DNA of 64,000 bases. It comes from Gordionus sp. m RMFG-2023 (Eukaryota > Nematomorpha > Gordioida > Chordodea > Parachordodidae). Positions 47,049 to 59,373 of this stretch are shown here, piece by piece. The stretch spans positions 53,400,569 through 53,464,568 of the forward strand of contig NC_088776.1 in the NCBI RefSeq assembly GCF_954871325.1. The letters run 5' to 3'. A program made the translations under genes and the position numbers. Each line of letters starts with the position of its first letter. The stretch's first letter is position 1. Under the pieces are notes generated by a model. That model was not told the origin of the DNA and did not search any database. It saw only the letters and a list, made by a program, of their open reading frames with translations.

Positions 47049-49397
47049 CATTGAAACCTCTCTAATTTGGGCCTTGGGACCGGGAATTTTGAATTAAGAC
47101 AGTTGCTCAATTACTTAGTTAAATCTTTAAATGAGATTTTATAGGAAATATATTCAAGCATGTTTATTGTAGGGGAAAAATGGGTTAACGTGGCATGAAT
47201 TAGCATTTCCAAGAAAATAGATTAAGCTTTGGTTTAGAAAAACAAATATAATATCAATGTGTAGCCCAATCTCTAACCTTTACAATATAATATGAATCAA
47301 AGCTCTATCTATAATAGTGTTTGAACTAGATAAGATTATATGAAAGTTGTTTTTATGACTAGTCAAAATGGTATGTGCTAACTGGTCGTAATATATTATT
47401 TAAAATTTTTATTATAAATATAGAGTACTTGTAAAAGGATCTAAGTTAATATTTCTTCATTCTTTAAGTATTTAAAAACTTGATTATACACAATTTAATT
47501 AATTTATACTTCTCAATTTATCATTAGACTCAGCCATTTAATTAAAATATATTATAAATTATTTACTTAATTATCGGTTTGTTAAACATGCTTACTTCAA
47601 TATAAAATTAACCACTTATATATTTAATGATTTAATAAATTATTATCTTAATTATCTACAAAATTTAAATGTTATTTTAATAATTTAACCATTTATCAAT
47701 TTAAAAGTTAAAATATATATTTCTTTTTTGTTTATTAGTATTTTCTATTATTATTTAATGTATATTTTCTTACATTTTTATTTTAACATTGATGGTAAGA
47801 AAATATTAAAACCAAATTTTTTTTTATTTAATTGTCTAAGAGTGCAATGATAAGATAAAGGAGACAGAATTGCTGAATAGAATTATTTTAGAGACTTTTT
47901 GTGCTGCAAGAAAAAGACTGCAAAAAGCATGCCCGGTGAGATGGATTCAACATCAAGTGTACAGAATTTTTGAATTCAGAAAAGCCTATTTTGAAAGATC
48001 ATTAGGAAATATCAAAATGACATGAACCAGATATTTCAAGAAACTGTTACATTTTCAATACAACATCCGATTTTTTTTACAATGGAATGTATTACCCAAA
48101 ATTTTGTGCAATATTTTCAAAAATGATATGATTTGGCTGAAGTTTTAAGAATGAAAATATTATTATTTAATACAACTTAGCAAACTAGAAGATAATATCG
48201 ACTAAAACTTTAAAGAGATTTATGTGATTTTTTAGGCGAAAGGGAAATAGCTTCGACTTTTACCTAGTCTAACAAATATTTGCAATATTAAAGTGAAATT
48301 AATCCTTAAATAACCGTTATATTTCCCTTTAAATATAATTTTGACTCAAATTAATATATGATTTGTAATTCATCATCTGGCTTTATCTAATTTACAAATA
48401 TTATTACCGATAAATTCTTCTGGGGATATATAATAATATTGGCAATAAAAAATAAATACTTAACTATTCAGAGTATATAAATGTATAAATGATAATCAAT
48501 TTCAGAATTTAAATCTTGGTATGAAATTTTAATTTTATTGATAATTCTCTTGCCATAGAATATTGCATACTTTAAAATATATTTTGGAGTTTTTTCCTAA
48601 TATATTAAAATTATACTATATTGGTAACAATATCAATTAGTGCAAACACAAATGAAAGGATCTTTTCCTCATTATGGAGATAATAACTTATCTCAAAAGT
48701 ATGATATCTATAAATTAAACTGTACTCACTACTTTGAGAATTAATTCCCAATATAGAACAAATTATAGAAAAATTGTTGCAATTAAAATTAAATTTTCTT
48801 TATCAACAATATTTTTATTAACTTTTTAAATTATCATCAACGTTTAATTCCATATTTTATTGCGATTTACAACCAGTTTATATAGCTATAATATTTATAA
48901 AACAATATTATATTCGCTCTTAAATAATATTTTCTAATATTATATTATCCTGTTCGAAATTGATATTTTTTTAAATATGATTGATCATAACAAATTTTAC
49001 ATGATGTTATAAATATTTATAATATGCCAAATAAAATTATATCCCCCCCCCCTCTACAGAAGAAAATTCCTGGAATATTTATTTGTACAAATAAATAAAT
49101 GGTATTAGCATGTTCCCTTTCTTCACAATGCATGCATTTAATCCACTCTTCCCTTTTCATATTTGAATAACTCTTCCTTCTCGTAAATTTTTTTATGATT
49201 GATGAAGTAATTTATAATGTAACTCGTTAATTTTAAAATATATAAAAAAGGAACAAATGACATTTATAGATATCTTGTCTTATTCAAATGGATAAAAAAT
49301 TAATAAACTCTCCACTTTTTAAAGTGGGCAGTTTACCAATTTATAGCATTTATAGTTGCCGTAATTATTAAAGGCCCAAATTAGGCAGGTTTGACTG
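47049..49397. mobile_element. pogo/Tigger-like element, TIR pair with decayed interior
   Basis: The left end CATTGAAACCTCTCTAATT and the inverted right end CAGTCAAACCTGCCTAATT continue as a shared TTGGGCCTT, about 28 bp of matched inverted repeats 2.35 kb apart. The GAAACCTC...TTGGGACCGGAATTTTG style is typical of pogo/Tigger termini. TA precedes the left end, but a clear TA is missing after the right end. The interior shows no certain transposase. Confidence 0.55.
47853..48024 (+). pseudogene. Short open stretch, possible transposase scrap
   Basis: About 57 codons end in TGA and read with non-random residues (ETFCAARKRLQKACPVRW, then EFRKAYFERS). The RLQ-x-CPVRW pattern recalls the RW region of hAT transposases, which would make it an insertion within or a scrap inside the pogo-like element. 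Assignment is weak. Confidence 0.3.
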
Positions 49398-49828
49398 GTT
49401 GATTTCTTTATAAAATAAATTCTGTTGTCCTCAAGAGAGAAATTTAAAATATTTAATAGCTCAATGACAAGCCCTAGAAATATTTTAGATATTTTTGGCT
49501 TTAATTTTCCCACCAAAATTGATCTATTCTCTACATACTCCAATTTTAGCAATCATAATATAAAATTTTAAATAATGTTTATTTTTTAATAATAGTCCAA
49601 TTAGGTAAATTGTTATATTTTTATAGTATTTAAAAAAATGTAAAACTTTTCTTCAAGCGGCATTTCTGATTGATCCTGCGAGTAAAAGATCCTGAATTAT
49701 AAATTTATTTGTTTAAATTATATATAGTTTTTTCTTATGTTTGTAGACAGGGATGTAATTATTGCTTATTGGGAGTTCTATATTTTTTAGAATATATATG
49801 TTAATAATAAGATTTCTTATTATTATAT

Positions 49829-50167
49829 TTGATATGTATCCCAGGTTTGAGCGGATCTGTTTTATGTATTGAAACCATAATTGATCGGGCTCAGGTTAAT
49901 TTAGTTAATGTATATGAATATACAAAAATTTTTATCAGTTATTTTCATATATCTGTTAATAATTACTTATATATACAATATCTTTTATATTATATTAGTA
50001 AATGTAGAAATTCTCTTTCATTTTTCAACATAATTACTTGGTCTTCCATATGGTCCTATTATATCAGTATGCTTGTCAAAATTCTTGCCTACGGAAAATC
50101 TCTTCATGCTCTTCGACATTTTAGTGTTACGAGCATGATATATATACTCATATCTTTATCAATCTAA
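49829..50167 (+). pseudogene. Possible LINE endonuclease (APE-type) scrap
   Basis: An open stretch of 112 codons starts with SGSVLCIETIIDRAQVNLVN followed by VYEYT. This resembles the region of APE-type LINE endonucleases where a GR-x(n)-LVNVYAP motif occurs. After about 50 residues the resemblance ends, and no reverse transcriptase follows. It could be chance in A+T-rich DNA. Confidence 0.35.
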
Positions 50168-50169
50168 AT

Positions 50170-51925
50170 ATTTTGATTGCAATTTTGGTATACTTTCCTT
50201 GAGAAATATGTCTTGATCTATTTAGAAATATAGGTTGTTTCACCGTTTTATGTAATTTTCTTCTTGGCATCAAAGACAGTGTCTATTGTTATAATAAAAA
50301 GTTCAGGGCACATTTTAATAACGCATATGTGGGGAAGAAAAAATCCCAGTTTTTCAACCAAAATAATTATATATTTTGTTTGATAATTACATTATAGTGT
50401 GACTTTTGTCTCTATTTTGTATTGAATATGAATATTGGGTTAAAGAGTTAATAGTTTATGATTCTTAATTATTCATAGAGTGTAACTTCTCTTTAAAACA
50501 ATCTATATACACTTACATATTTTTTTAAAAAAATGTATCTTTTAAAGAAAGACAAGATATAAGATATTTTATCTTTTGCTAAATAGAAGTAGATACAAGA
50601 TGTTATAATTAAATCATTAATCTGTTTCTTCTGCACAATAAGCCGTGAGGTGTAAGAGATGGTCAATATAATACAGAGATTAACAAAAAAATCAATATAT
50701 TGCCACAAACTACTAAAAAATTTATGTGACCCAACAATAAAATAGAAACGGAGATATATATAAACCAACCAACAGAAATACTTAGTTCCAATAAATGTCA
50801 TCAAATTATATGGCTTCTTTCTTCTCAGATTATTTTTTAAACAAATATAATCAAGAAATATTTAAACATAATTATTTTTATACCAAGTATATTGTACACA
50901 ATGGGAAAATCAAAATGTTGAACAATGAAATATGAATAATATTTTATTGCACCCTATAAAATAAGCTAATAATTATTTTTAAAATAATGAATATAAATAT
51001 GGAGAAATATTCATAAAAGATGACATCAAATTTGAATACACTATTAAAGTTGGTATATCATAATAAAATATCAATGATTTTTAACTTGAAATATAAAGGT
51101 AGGAAAGAAAGGGCAACAAAATTAATGTAATCCTATTATAAAATAAATATTAAATTTTTTAAACAAAATAATAAATATATATAGCTGTTTTAATCTTTTG
51201 TCAAGATAATGAAAAAGATGCAAGATTCTTCTGAAAAGAAAAAGTTTCAGATATGTGAATCTTATTAAAAATGTGCAATCTTTTATCTAAGATGAAAGTA
51301 TTTTGGGTATATCTAACTATCATTATTTTTATCAAATCTAATTAGAGTTAAATTTGTTATAAATTCTTCAAAAGAATTAAGAAAGCATTTACTTATTTAT
51401 TATTAAATTTTTGTTGTATAATTATAACTATATTTTTGTTTGTATTTTGAAACAGACGCAGCTGGTAGTAAATCTATATAAAATATATTTTTAGAATTTC
51501 AAATTGATATTGGCTCGGTTTAATAATTCACGCCTTAACCATTTAGAACTCTTAATCCGAATTTTAAAATCAAAATAATATCCTTTTAAATAAATTAATT
51601 AAACAAATTTTCTTATTTAAATGTTAATTAATTGTTTAAAAATATAAACAATACATTTTGTACATAGGTAATTAAAAATACATAGAGTAACACTTTTTGA
51701 AACAGGATCAATATATTTTTTCAATAACCATAGAGATGCAATAAACAGGGATCAGAATTTAAAAACTGTCAAATATTAAGTGTAGCAATTTCATACCATA
51801 ATCATCTCTATCACAACAACGTATTCATGGAAGAACATCTTCAAAAAAAAATCCTGGAAACCTTGCGAAGGCTTTTATTTAAGACAAACAAATTATGTTG
51901 TTGTATAAACTCAATTACCCCCTAA
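50170..51925. other. A+T-rich DNA, no feature seen
   Basis: No supported gene or repeat was recognised here; open stretches on both strands are low-complexity. Confidence 0.5.
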
Positions 51926-51929
51926 TGCT

Positions 51930-52210
51930 TACAATTTCCAATCCTATTTTTAAATAAAATTCCTATCCTATTTTTAAATAAAATTCCTATCCTTTTAAAT
52001 ACTTATATTAATTTTATTTGATAAATTTGGATGTAATGTTGCATATTTAATATTAGGCCCCAGCTTCAGACCGATTTGTTGTGTTCTAATTAATTTTTGA
52101 ACTAATGTTTTATATTATTTCAGATGCTAAAAAAATTTATTTTTAAATAATTTTATATTGCATATTTATATTTTAAATAATTTTATATTGCATATTTATA
52201 TTTTAAATAA
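51930..52210. repeat. Two short tandem repeats upstream of the lone microexon
   Basis: At about 51,935-52,000 a unit of about 25 bp containing TCCTATTTTTAAATAAAAT is present two to three times. At 52,141-52,210 a 30-bp unit containing TTTTATATTGCATATTTATA is present 2.3 times and ends 4 bases before the microexon at 52,215. Confidence 0.85.
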
Positions 52211-52214
52211 AAAG

Positions 52215-52232
52215 TTGAAGAAATTGCTCCAT
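52215..52232 (+). CDS. Lone microexon (18 nt), module VEEIAP
   Basis: The acceptor is AAATAAAAAG. The donor GTAAGAATATCTGTTTTATA continues like the one after exon b at 2,498. It ends in T rather than the usual G, so the next split codon would start with T. It lies 1.7 kb before exon a; the matching position for the first array would fall before the window start. Confidence 0.6.
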
Positions 52233-52868
52233 GTAAGAATATCTGTTTTATAAAGACTCTTATTTAATCGCTTTGGAATTTTTTTTAATAAGCTGTCCGA
52301 ATAAATAGTTAACTCTAAGAAAAAATACTGAATGCCCAGAATTATTTTTTAATGTTTGGTAAAAAAAAAACTAAATTGCCCATAAAAGATAATAATTGCT
52401 TAAATATAAAACTTGAAACGTTTAGATTAAAAAATGAATCCCTAAGAAGAATATTCCAAACGCTCAGAATAATTCACTTAATTGCTAAGAAATATTTTTT
52501 CAAGTTAATGTTGGCCCTTCCGGTTTATTATTAATAAAAATATTAAATATGACTTATTTTCATTTTTTTATAAAGCAGAATCTTTATAAATGTTTTTCCT
52601 CTATATAGAATAACACTGGGCTGTAACCTAGAATGATTATTAACTTTTTAATTCAATATATCTTTTATTACACTTAACCATAATGTTTAAAAATATTGTC
52701 AATCTCCATATCGCAGATCCGAATATTAACAATGACGATTAATAAGAATTGCAATCAAAGAATATATTTATTTTATTCCATTTAAATTCTACCGCAAGAT
52801 ATTTTGATTAAATATATTTTTTTTTTAAATATGACTTCCCTTATAATTATAATGATGCAGATAATTAA

Positions 52869-52871
52869 ATT

Positions 52872-52943
<72 letters not shown>

Positions 52944-52945
52944 TT

Positions 52946-52982
<37 letters not shown>

Positions 52983-52988
52983 TTTCCT
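52869..52988. repeat. (CTTT)n microsatellite, about 29 units
   Basis: CTTT is repeated for about 120 bp with one interruption near 52,943. The serine/phenylalanine/leucine-rich open frame across it is a by-product of the repeat. Confidence 0.97.
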
Positions 52989-53089
52989 CTTTACCCAAGC
53001 TCACCTTGAAAACTTAGAGTTGAGTAACAATTTAAACAGATCATAGATTTTTGATATCCATATCGTATTATTATAGTAATAATATTTAA

Positions 53090-53460
53090 GATACCTAACC
53101 TTTTCACCCCCCCCCCCTCAAACTAATCACTAAGGATATAAATAAATGGTCACCATGAAGCCAACATATTTGCTTTGATAACTACCATTGTCAAGATGAT
53201 TTTTTAGAAAAGTTTTTAACACCCCCACCTTTTAGGACTTAAATCAAAGGAACTTGAATTATTTTAATAACAGTTACATACTGATTTTTTAACCTTTATA
53301 TTGATGCCTTTGTCGAAATACATTTTTTAAAAAAATTTAACTACCCCACCCCCCTTCCCCCCTTAATCTAGTTTTGTGAAAATGATGATTCACTCAGCTT
53401 TCATTTGATACCCTTCATAGATTTTTTTAGAAATTTTTTTTAACATTTACACCTCACGAG
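53090..53460. repeat. Paralogue of the window start, with empty MITE site
   Basis: It is collinear with 1-283 and 2,038 onward: both have ACTAATCAC, ATGGTCACCATGAA and TTTCATTTGATACCCTTC. At about 53,410 TACCCTTC occurs once and runs straight into ATAGATTTTTTTAG, the sequence that follows the element at 2,038. This is the uninterrupted site of the 284-2,029 insertion. Confidence 0.9.
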
Positions 53461-53928
53461 ATTCAAAATGGTAAAGATTAATGTTAATAACGCTCAAATA
53501 TTTAGTTCTCATTAGATACCTTTGATGACATATTTGTAATCAATAAGAATCCTTAGTTGTATTTTAATTCTGAGCAATTAAGGAAATTCTGAAGGTTTCA
53601 GTTTTTTTCAGAACGAAATAATATTTTTTATAAAAATAAAAAATCACTATTATACTATAATTTAAAAATTATAAAATTTAAAGAAAGATAAAACAAAAGA
53701 AATAAATATCAGGAAAGAAAAGAAATTAAGAAATTATTTCATAATGATATTAGAAAGTTATTAGCAAAATGTTATTTCAGAATTTAGAAAATTTGGAATA
53801 ATTGATTAATAAAAGATAGCAAGAATTAATGACTTTTAATTATGATTTTTTAATATATTTTTATTATGTGTATACTAATATATTATATCGATTTTTCTTA
53901 ATATATAATTAATTATAATTTTTTAAAG

Positions 53929-53946
53929 TGGTAGAAGCTGTTCCAG
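53929..53946 (+). CDS. Microexon a, second array (18 nt), module VVEAVP
   Basis: The acceptor is TTTTTTAAAG and the donor GTAGAATAT. It lacks exactly one glutamate codon compared with 2,421 and has a silent proline change. The a-b intron is 56 nt, as in the first array. Confidence 0.72.
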
Positions 53947-54002
53947 GTAGAATATTATTTTTAATAAAATAAAAAAATTGTTTTATAATTTTTATTAACA
54001 AG

Positions 54003-54023
54003 TGATAGGAGAAGTTGCTGCTG
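54003..54023 (+). CDS. Microexon b, second array (21 nt), module VIGEVAA
   Basis: The acceptor is ATTAACAAG and the donor GTAAAAATA. It encodes the same seven residues as 2,498, with one silent difference (GCC versus GCT). Confidence 0.77.
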
Positions 54024-55333
54024 GTAAAAATATTTTATAAAAATGCACTTAAAACTTGTTTTCAAAATAAATTAAAATAAATTCGAAAAAAATATTGATT
54101 TCAAAATATTAGAGGTTCTTTAAAGTGAACCTTCTTCGGACGGTTGATTTTAACTAAAGTTTTCAGAGTTTTGCCAGGTCTTGACTGTAAATTATATAAT
54201 TATTGTCTGGCCCGGCCTTAAAATTTATTATATACGTTGCCCAGGCCGGTCTGTTAAAATTTATAAATGGCCCGGCTTTCAGGCTTTCGGAGCCAATCAG
54301 GGTTTTGCACTAACTTATATTATAAAGGTTTCCATATATTTAACATATTATGTTCAATATTTTATGAAGAATCCTGATCAAGTGGAATGTCATATATTTG
54401 TTGCTTATATTTAAGTTGAAGCCCAGCTTCATTTCTGGATTGTTAATACAATCAATTAGCATTTTTAATAGTTTTGATGAGTGGCTCTCTTTTGACTCTG
54501 TTATATTTTAATCTAATTCCTAAATCGTTCACATTTATTTCAAAAAAATTTGATAGTTTTGTAACCTTTCCTAATTTTTTTTACCCTTTAAATGATGATA
54601 TTATTTTTTTGATTGGGAAAAATATTTGGTGTCCAAATGATATTTCCAGCAATTTATGTGGAAAGATAAAATTTTCTTGTTCGGCTTATAAAATTAGATT
54701 TTTATTGTTGTAATTTTAAAACTTTATAAATCAATCAATATCGAACTAATATCGGCCATTAACAAAAAATCACTAGTAGAGATCATTACTAAAAATCTGA
54801 CGATTCCTGAATAATTTTACCGTTCTATATATAATAAATTTTTAAAATTTTATGAACAAGTTTCTGGGAACTAGTTTGCTTCTAATTAACAATCAGTTTT
54901 AAAGGGATTGCAAACATTTAACAACCTGTTTGGACCATGCGTAGACCGTGACCAGCCTAGCGCTGATAGTAAGTTTAAAAAAGCAAAATTTTTCTTAGTA
55001 CATGGTTGCTCAAAATATAAATGATTCAATGTATTATCTATAGAAAGATTCACATTTAGCAATGAAGAGGCTGGAATATATTTTAGAATTCGTAGAACAC
55101 TTACCTATAAATTCAGAAAATTTAGCATTTGAAACATTTTTCATTTACAATTTTTTTTTTTAAATTACTCGAAGATTCTTAATAAATCAAATTTAAGATA
55201 TATATTTTAAACATATTTGCATTTCAAACAAAATATTACTTTTCTTAACTTACACAATAAATTTCAAAATATGACTGGTCAGTTGAAGTACGAATATAAT
55301 TCTTACAAGATTATAATTTATATTATAAACAAG

Positions 55334-55354
55334 TTATGGAAGATATTGCTCCAG
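55334..55354 (+). CDS. Microexon c, second array (21 nt), module VMEDIAP
   Basis: The acceptor is ATAAACAAG and the donor GTAAGAATA. It encodes the same seven residues as 3,784, the only difference being silent. Confidence 0.78.
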
Positions 55355-56582
55355 GTAAGAATATGTTTAATAAAAATCATAATATTTTAATTAAGATAGA
55401 TCAATTATACAAGATATAAATCATTAATGCAGGCTCAATTTACACACTGTATATTATACATTTATTTCTCACATCATTAAAAAGTGAAAATAAGAAATAT
55501 GATTCTGATACTTAGCTAGTGATATTTGGTTTTTGAGCTAGGACAGTTTTAAACAATGATTAAGACTTTATAAATATTTTTTTCCGGATCCTGTCATTTT
55601 CCTCATTTTTTAAAAAAGAAGAATAAAATTTTTAATTAGCATGAAATGTTTTAAATTAATTGTTAACTTAAAAAAATTAAATTGCAAGACACTATTTTAA
55701 CAAATAAATTAAAGAAAAGGAGAATAGAAATATATAAAGCTCATTAAAATAAAGTAGATCTAATTTTTTTATCCTATTCAATCATTCAATTGGCACATTA
55801 TAGATTTGGTCATTTATTTTTTTAAAAGTCATAATCGATGCCAACCTTTTAAATCAGAATTAGGAAATTTTTTTATGAGAATTGAGATTGATTCTAAAGA
55901 TTTAATAAAAATATAATTGTTTTAGTGCTGAATTTATACCAATTTTTTGGCAAGGATGATATTAAAAAAATTACCAATTACGCATATGTGTAACCAAATT
56001 TATAACCATGGAAGCTGTAATGATTTTTCTTTGCACAAAAAAATTTGTATGATTAATTATAATGTCATTGCTACATAAAACTGGAAAAAAATATCAACTC
56101 ACTATTCTTAATTAGGATTGCTTGTAACGCTTAGAAATTTTATTTAAATGGTTTATCTTAGAGTCCACTTCTTTTAGGGTGACCTCCCATCTACTTATTA
56201 CGTTTATTTAGTCACTTTTTGGCTTCATTAAAGTTTTAAATCATTCTTTTATTAATAATTTTTCCCCTAATCATACATTTTTATAATATTTAATTCTTTA
56301 TATATCAACTTTTTTATATATAAAATCTTATACATTTTTTAAATATTTATACTATTGAAATTTTTATACTATTTTTAAAAAGATATATTTATAGATCTTA
56401 TACTTGTAAAATTATGAAACTATTGAATATTTTGGAAAGTAGAGTAATTGTGTTATTAAATATTTTTTATTAGTATTAAATTCGTCTTTTAAATGATCAA
56501 CCCTTTTTCAGAATTTAAAAAAATAAATATGAATGAATATTAAGTAAATTAAATAATTTTATAATTTATATTTTATAACAAG

Positions 56583-56603
56583 TGATAGAAGAGGTTGTTC
56601 CAG
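56583..56603 (+). CDS. Microexon d, second array (21 nt), module VIEEVVP
   Basis: The acceptor is TTATAACAAG and the donor GTAAGAATA. It has Glu where 4,546 has Asp, plus two silent changes. Confidence 0.77.
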
Positions 56604-58574
56604 GTAAGAATATTTATTATAACATAATATCTTAATGAAAATATGTGTCGTAAATGTTAAAGGATCATCAAAACGGGTTTATATAGGTCTTAATAAAATA
56701 TAGGTATATTAAAATTTTTAAATACTAAAAAAAATATCCAATAAAAATTTACAAAAATAAATATCTACTAAAATTATTAAAAGGTAAAGTAAATGATTGA
56801 CAAATAATTAAAATATTACCTTAAATTACAAAGTTGAATCAATTTAAGATCATCTTAACGAGCCAATGTATCCAATTCAAGAAAAAAGATTCCTAATCAA
56901 AAATGATTTTAGATAATATTTAGAAGGTAATTTTCTCCCATTTTTATCTAACCAAAAATTTAGTTTTTAAAATACGATCTAATTTATTTTGAAGTATAAA
57001 TATAGATTCTAATGTTAAGAGAAAAAAATTTCTTATCTATCTATCTGACTATCTCTGGGCCTTTTATATATTTTTATGATGGATTCCTTTTAAAATTTTA
57101 GCGTTTCAGTTTTACTGAACGATTATATTATTATTTTTTCTAAGCAATTCAGTTTGTATCTGAGCATTACAAAATAATTCTTAAATTTTTCATAGAAATT
57201 TTACTGAGATTTTGAATTTATTTTGAGCTGAAGAGGATATCTTTTTTCGAATTTAAGTTTTTCTTAACCACCATTAAATAGGGGCCAAAAGAATTTTAGA
57301 TAGAAAAATGGAAGAAAATAAATAAATTTCTTCTATCAGAGGATGCGCATAATCAGTCCTGAATTACGGATTGGAGTTAAATTCTATTATCCTAAATATC
57401 CATATGGCTCAGGAATAAAAGTTATTATAATTAATATAGACTAATCTTGAAAATATTTTTATAAAACCCTGGACTAGGAATGCCGAGTTTTTAAAAAATA
57501 ATTTATGTACAATCATTTACTGCTCATATCTTACTTATTTACTCATCCCATTAGATCAGGTCTAACTTAGTAAAATGATGAATATTATGATTATAATCAA
57601 ACGATATTTTAATTACTTTTTATAAATCTATATTAAATTTTATGTTTATAAATAATTTCCTAAATTACTGACGGCCCATGACTTAAACCAAAGTTTATGT
57701 TGATTTACATTGCAGTCAACAGATATATTAACTGTCATTTTTGACCCCATATCAAATTTATAAATCCCCCACCCCATTCCTCGTGATAAAGTTTTACTAT
57801 ATAAAATCAAACTGATTATCACTGCCATAACATTACATCTTAATTAACTTTTGTTGCTATTGTTTTTATATTACACATCTTTTAAAAATGCTTATGAACC
57901 CCTAAAACTTAGATTCGCTATAAATACCTGGCAAAAGATAATTCAATTACCTTTTATTTGATGCTCGTATCCAATCAATTGGTTATGAAGTTAATATAAT
58001 ATTTTGTTAGCCCAGAAGATCTAGACGTCCACTAAGATTATGATAAACATTAGAGTCAAAAGATATTTTAATTTTCTTTTATTTCATACCCATTTCATAT
58101 TATATTATATCTTTGCCACCCTTCAAACCTTCCCTCAATCAAGGTAATACTTCATATCAGTAAAAAGATATTTCGATTGTATTTATTTGATAGAATATCC
58201 CCCTCCCTTAAGTCTAGACTTCTTAAGAAAGAAAGGCAGACCTTGAATCGGATAGATCATTTGATGAGCTTACGATTGAATCTCTATATAAGACATACCT
58301 ACAAAGGATAATCACAAAATATGTTTAAAATAATAATAACTTAAATTCTTAAATAAGAAAACCTAGTATCCATTAAAAACCCAAGAGTTATGATCTCCTT
58401 AAAAAATATGACATATATAAAATAAATAAAAGAGAAGAAAGATAAAAATAATAAAAAGAAAAAATGAAAAGGAATAAAATTATTAGTGGTTAAACTTATA
58501 ATATCATTATCATATTTAAGTTACTTCCGATTTATATAATATAATTAATTTAATCTACAAATCTTCCTATTAAG

Positions 58575-58595
58575 CTATAGAAGGACTAGCCCCAA
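58575..58595 (+). CDS. Microexon e, second array (21 nt), module AIEGLAP
   Basis: The acceptor is CCTATTAAG and the donor GTATTAAAC. The last exon base is A instead of G, which weakens the donor context and would change the following split codon from GTT (Val) to ATT (Ile), a mild change. Leu replaces Val relative to 6,610, and two changes are silent. Confidence 0.68.
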
Positions 58596-59255
58596 GTATT
58601 AAACATTTCATTTACATATCATATTAATATTAAAAATTAACAAATTGTTATAATAAAAAACTATTTAAAGTATTAAATTACATTTAGAAATAAAATAATA
58701 AACTTGATTAAAAATAGTGTAAGAAATAAGAATAATATAAAGATTTAAAAGAAAAGATAGGGATAATGACAAATGAAACGTACCTTCAGAATTTTGTACT
58801 CTTTGAACTGATAAATTCTAAATATATTTCCTCTAAAGAGCTTAATTTGTAGACCTCTAGAAGGAAAAAGAGACTAAATCTTCCAACCATGAGTCTAGGG
58901 AATCTAGTTATAAAACCAGAATAATAAGTTTATTATGAGATAGATATTTATTGATTTTACTGAATATTATTATAACGTTGAATGTTTACGAAGGAATATA
59001 GTCAATCAGCTTTCCGACTTATTTATTGTACCATCGTCGAGTCTTTCGCGATCGACGAGAGGAAGGTTATTTGGTCATACATTGGGAATTCAGCTAAGAT
59101 GACTGATTTGAAACGAACTATCCTAGCTGTGTTGTGATGTTACAGCAACGAATGACTTTTAAGCAATTTAATATTAAATATTAATAATTTTATTTTATTT
59201 CAGATTTTTAAAATATAATGAATTTTACAAAATTTAATAATATTATAAAATTAAG

Positions 59256-59276
59256 TTGTAGAAGAAGTTGCTGCAG
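59256..59276 (+). CDS. Microexon f, second array (21 nt), module VVEEVAA
   Basis: The acceptor is AAATTAAG and the donor GTAACCAAT. One difference from 7,317 (Ala to Val). The E2 hAT element begins 98 bp downstream in the intron. Confidence 0.75.
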
Positions 59277-59373
59277 GTAACCAATATAGTTCCATAAAGA
59301 TATTTTCTAGATATTAATTTTAAAAAAATATATATAAAAAGAATAGAAAGAAAGAAAATAAAATAAAAGGATA

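Noticed and set aside
46808-47110. 100-codon minus-strand open frame
   Set aside because: It runs through the pogo-like terminal repeat, and the distinctive residues come from the TIR itself.
52804-53046. 80-codon open frame rich in Ser, Phe and Leu
   Set aside because: It is a translation of the CTTT microsatellite; there is no coding signal outside the repeat.
54181-54414. 77-codon open frame in the b-c intron of the second array
   Set aside because: It is not open in the paralogous intron at 2,700-2,900, and it covers a G+C patch of probable MITE origin.
54771-54800. TAGAGATCATTA near 54,775 as a MITE footprint
   Set aside because: It resembles fused ends of the 427-bp MITE, but no TSD is present and the paralogous intron reads differently without a clear empty site; probably chance.
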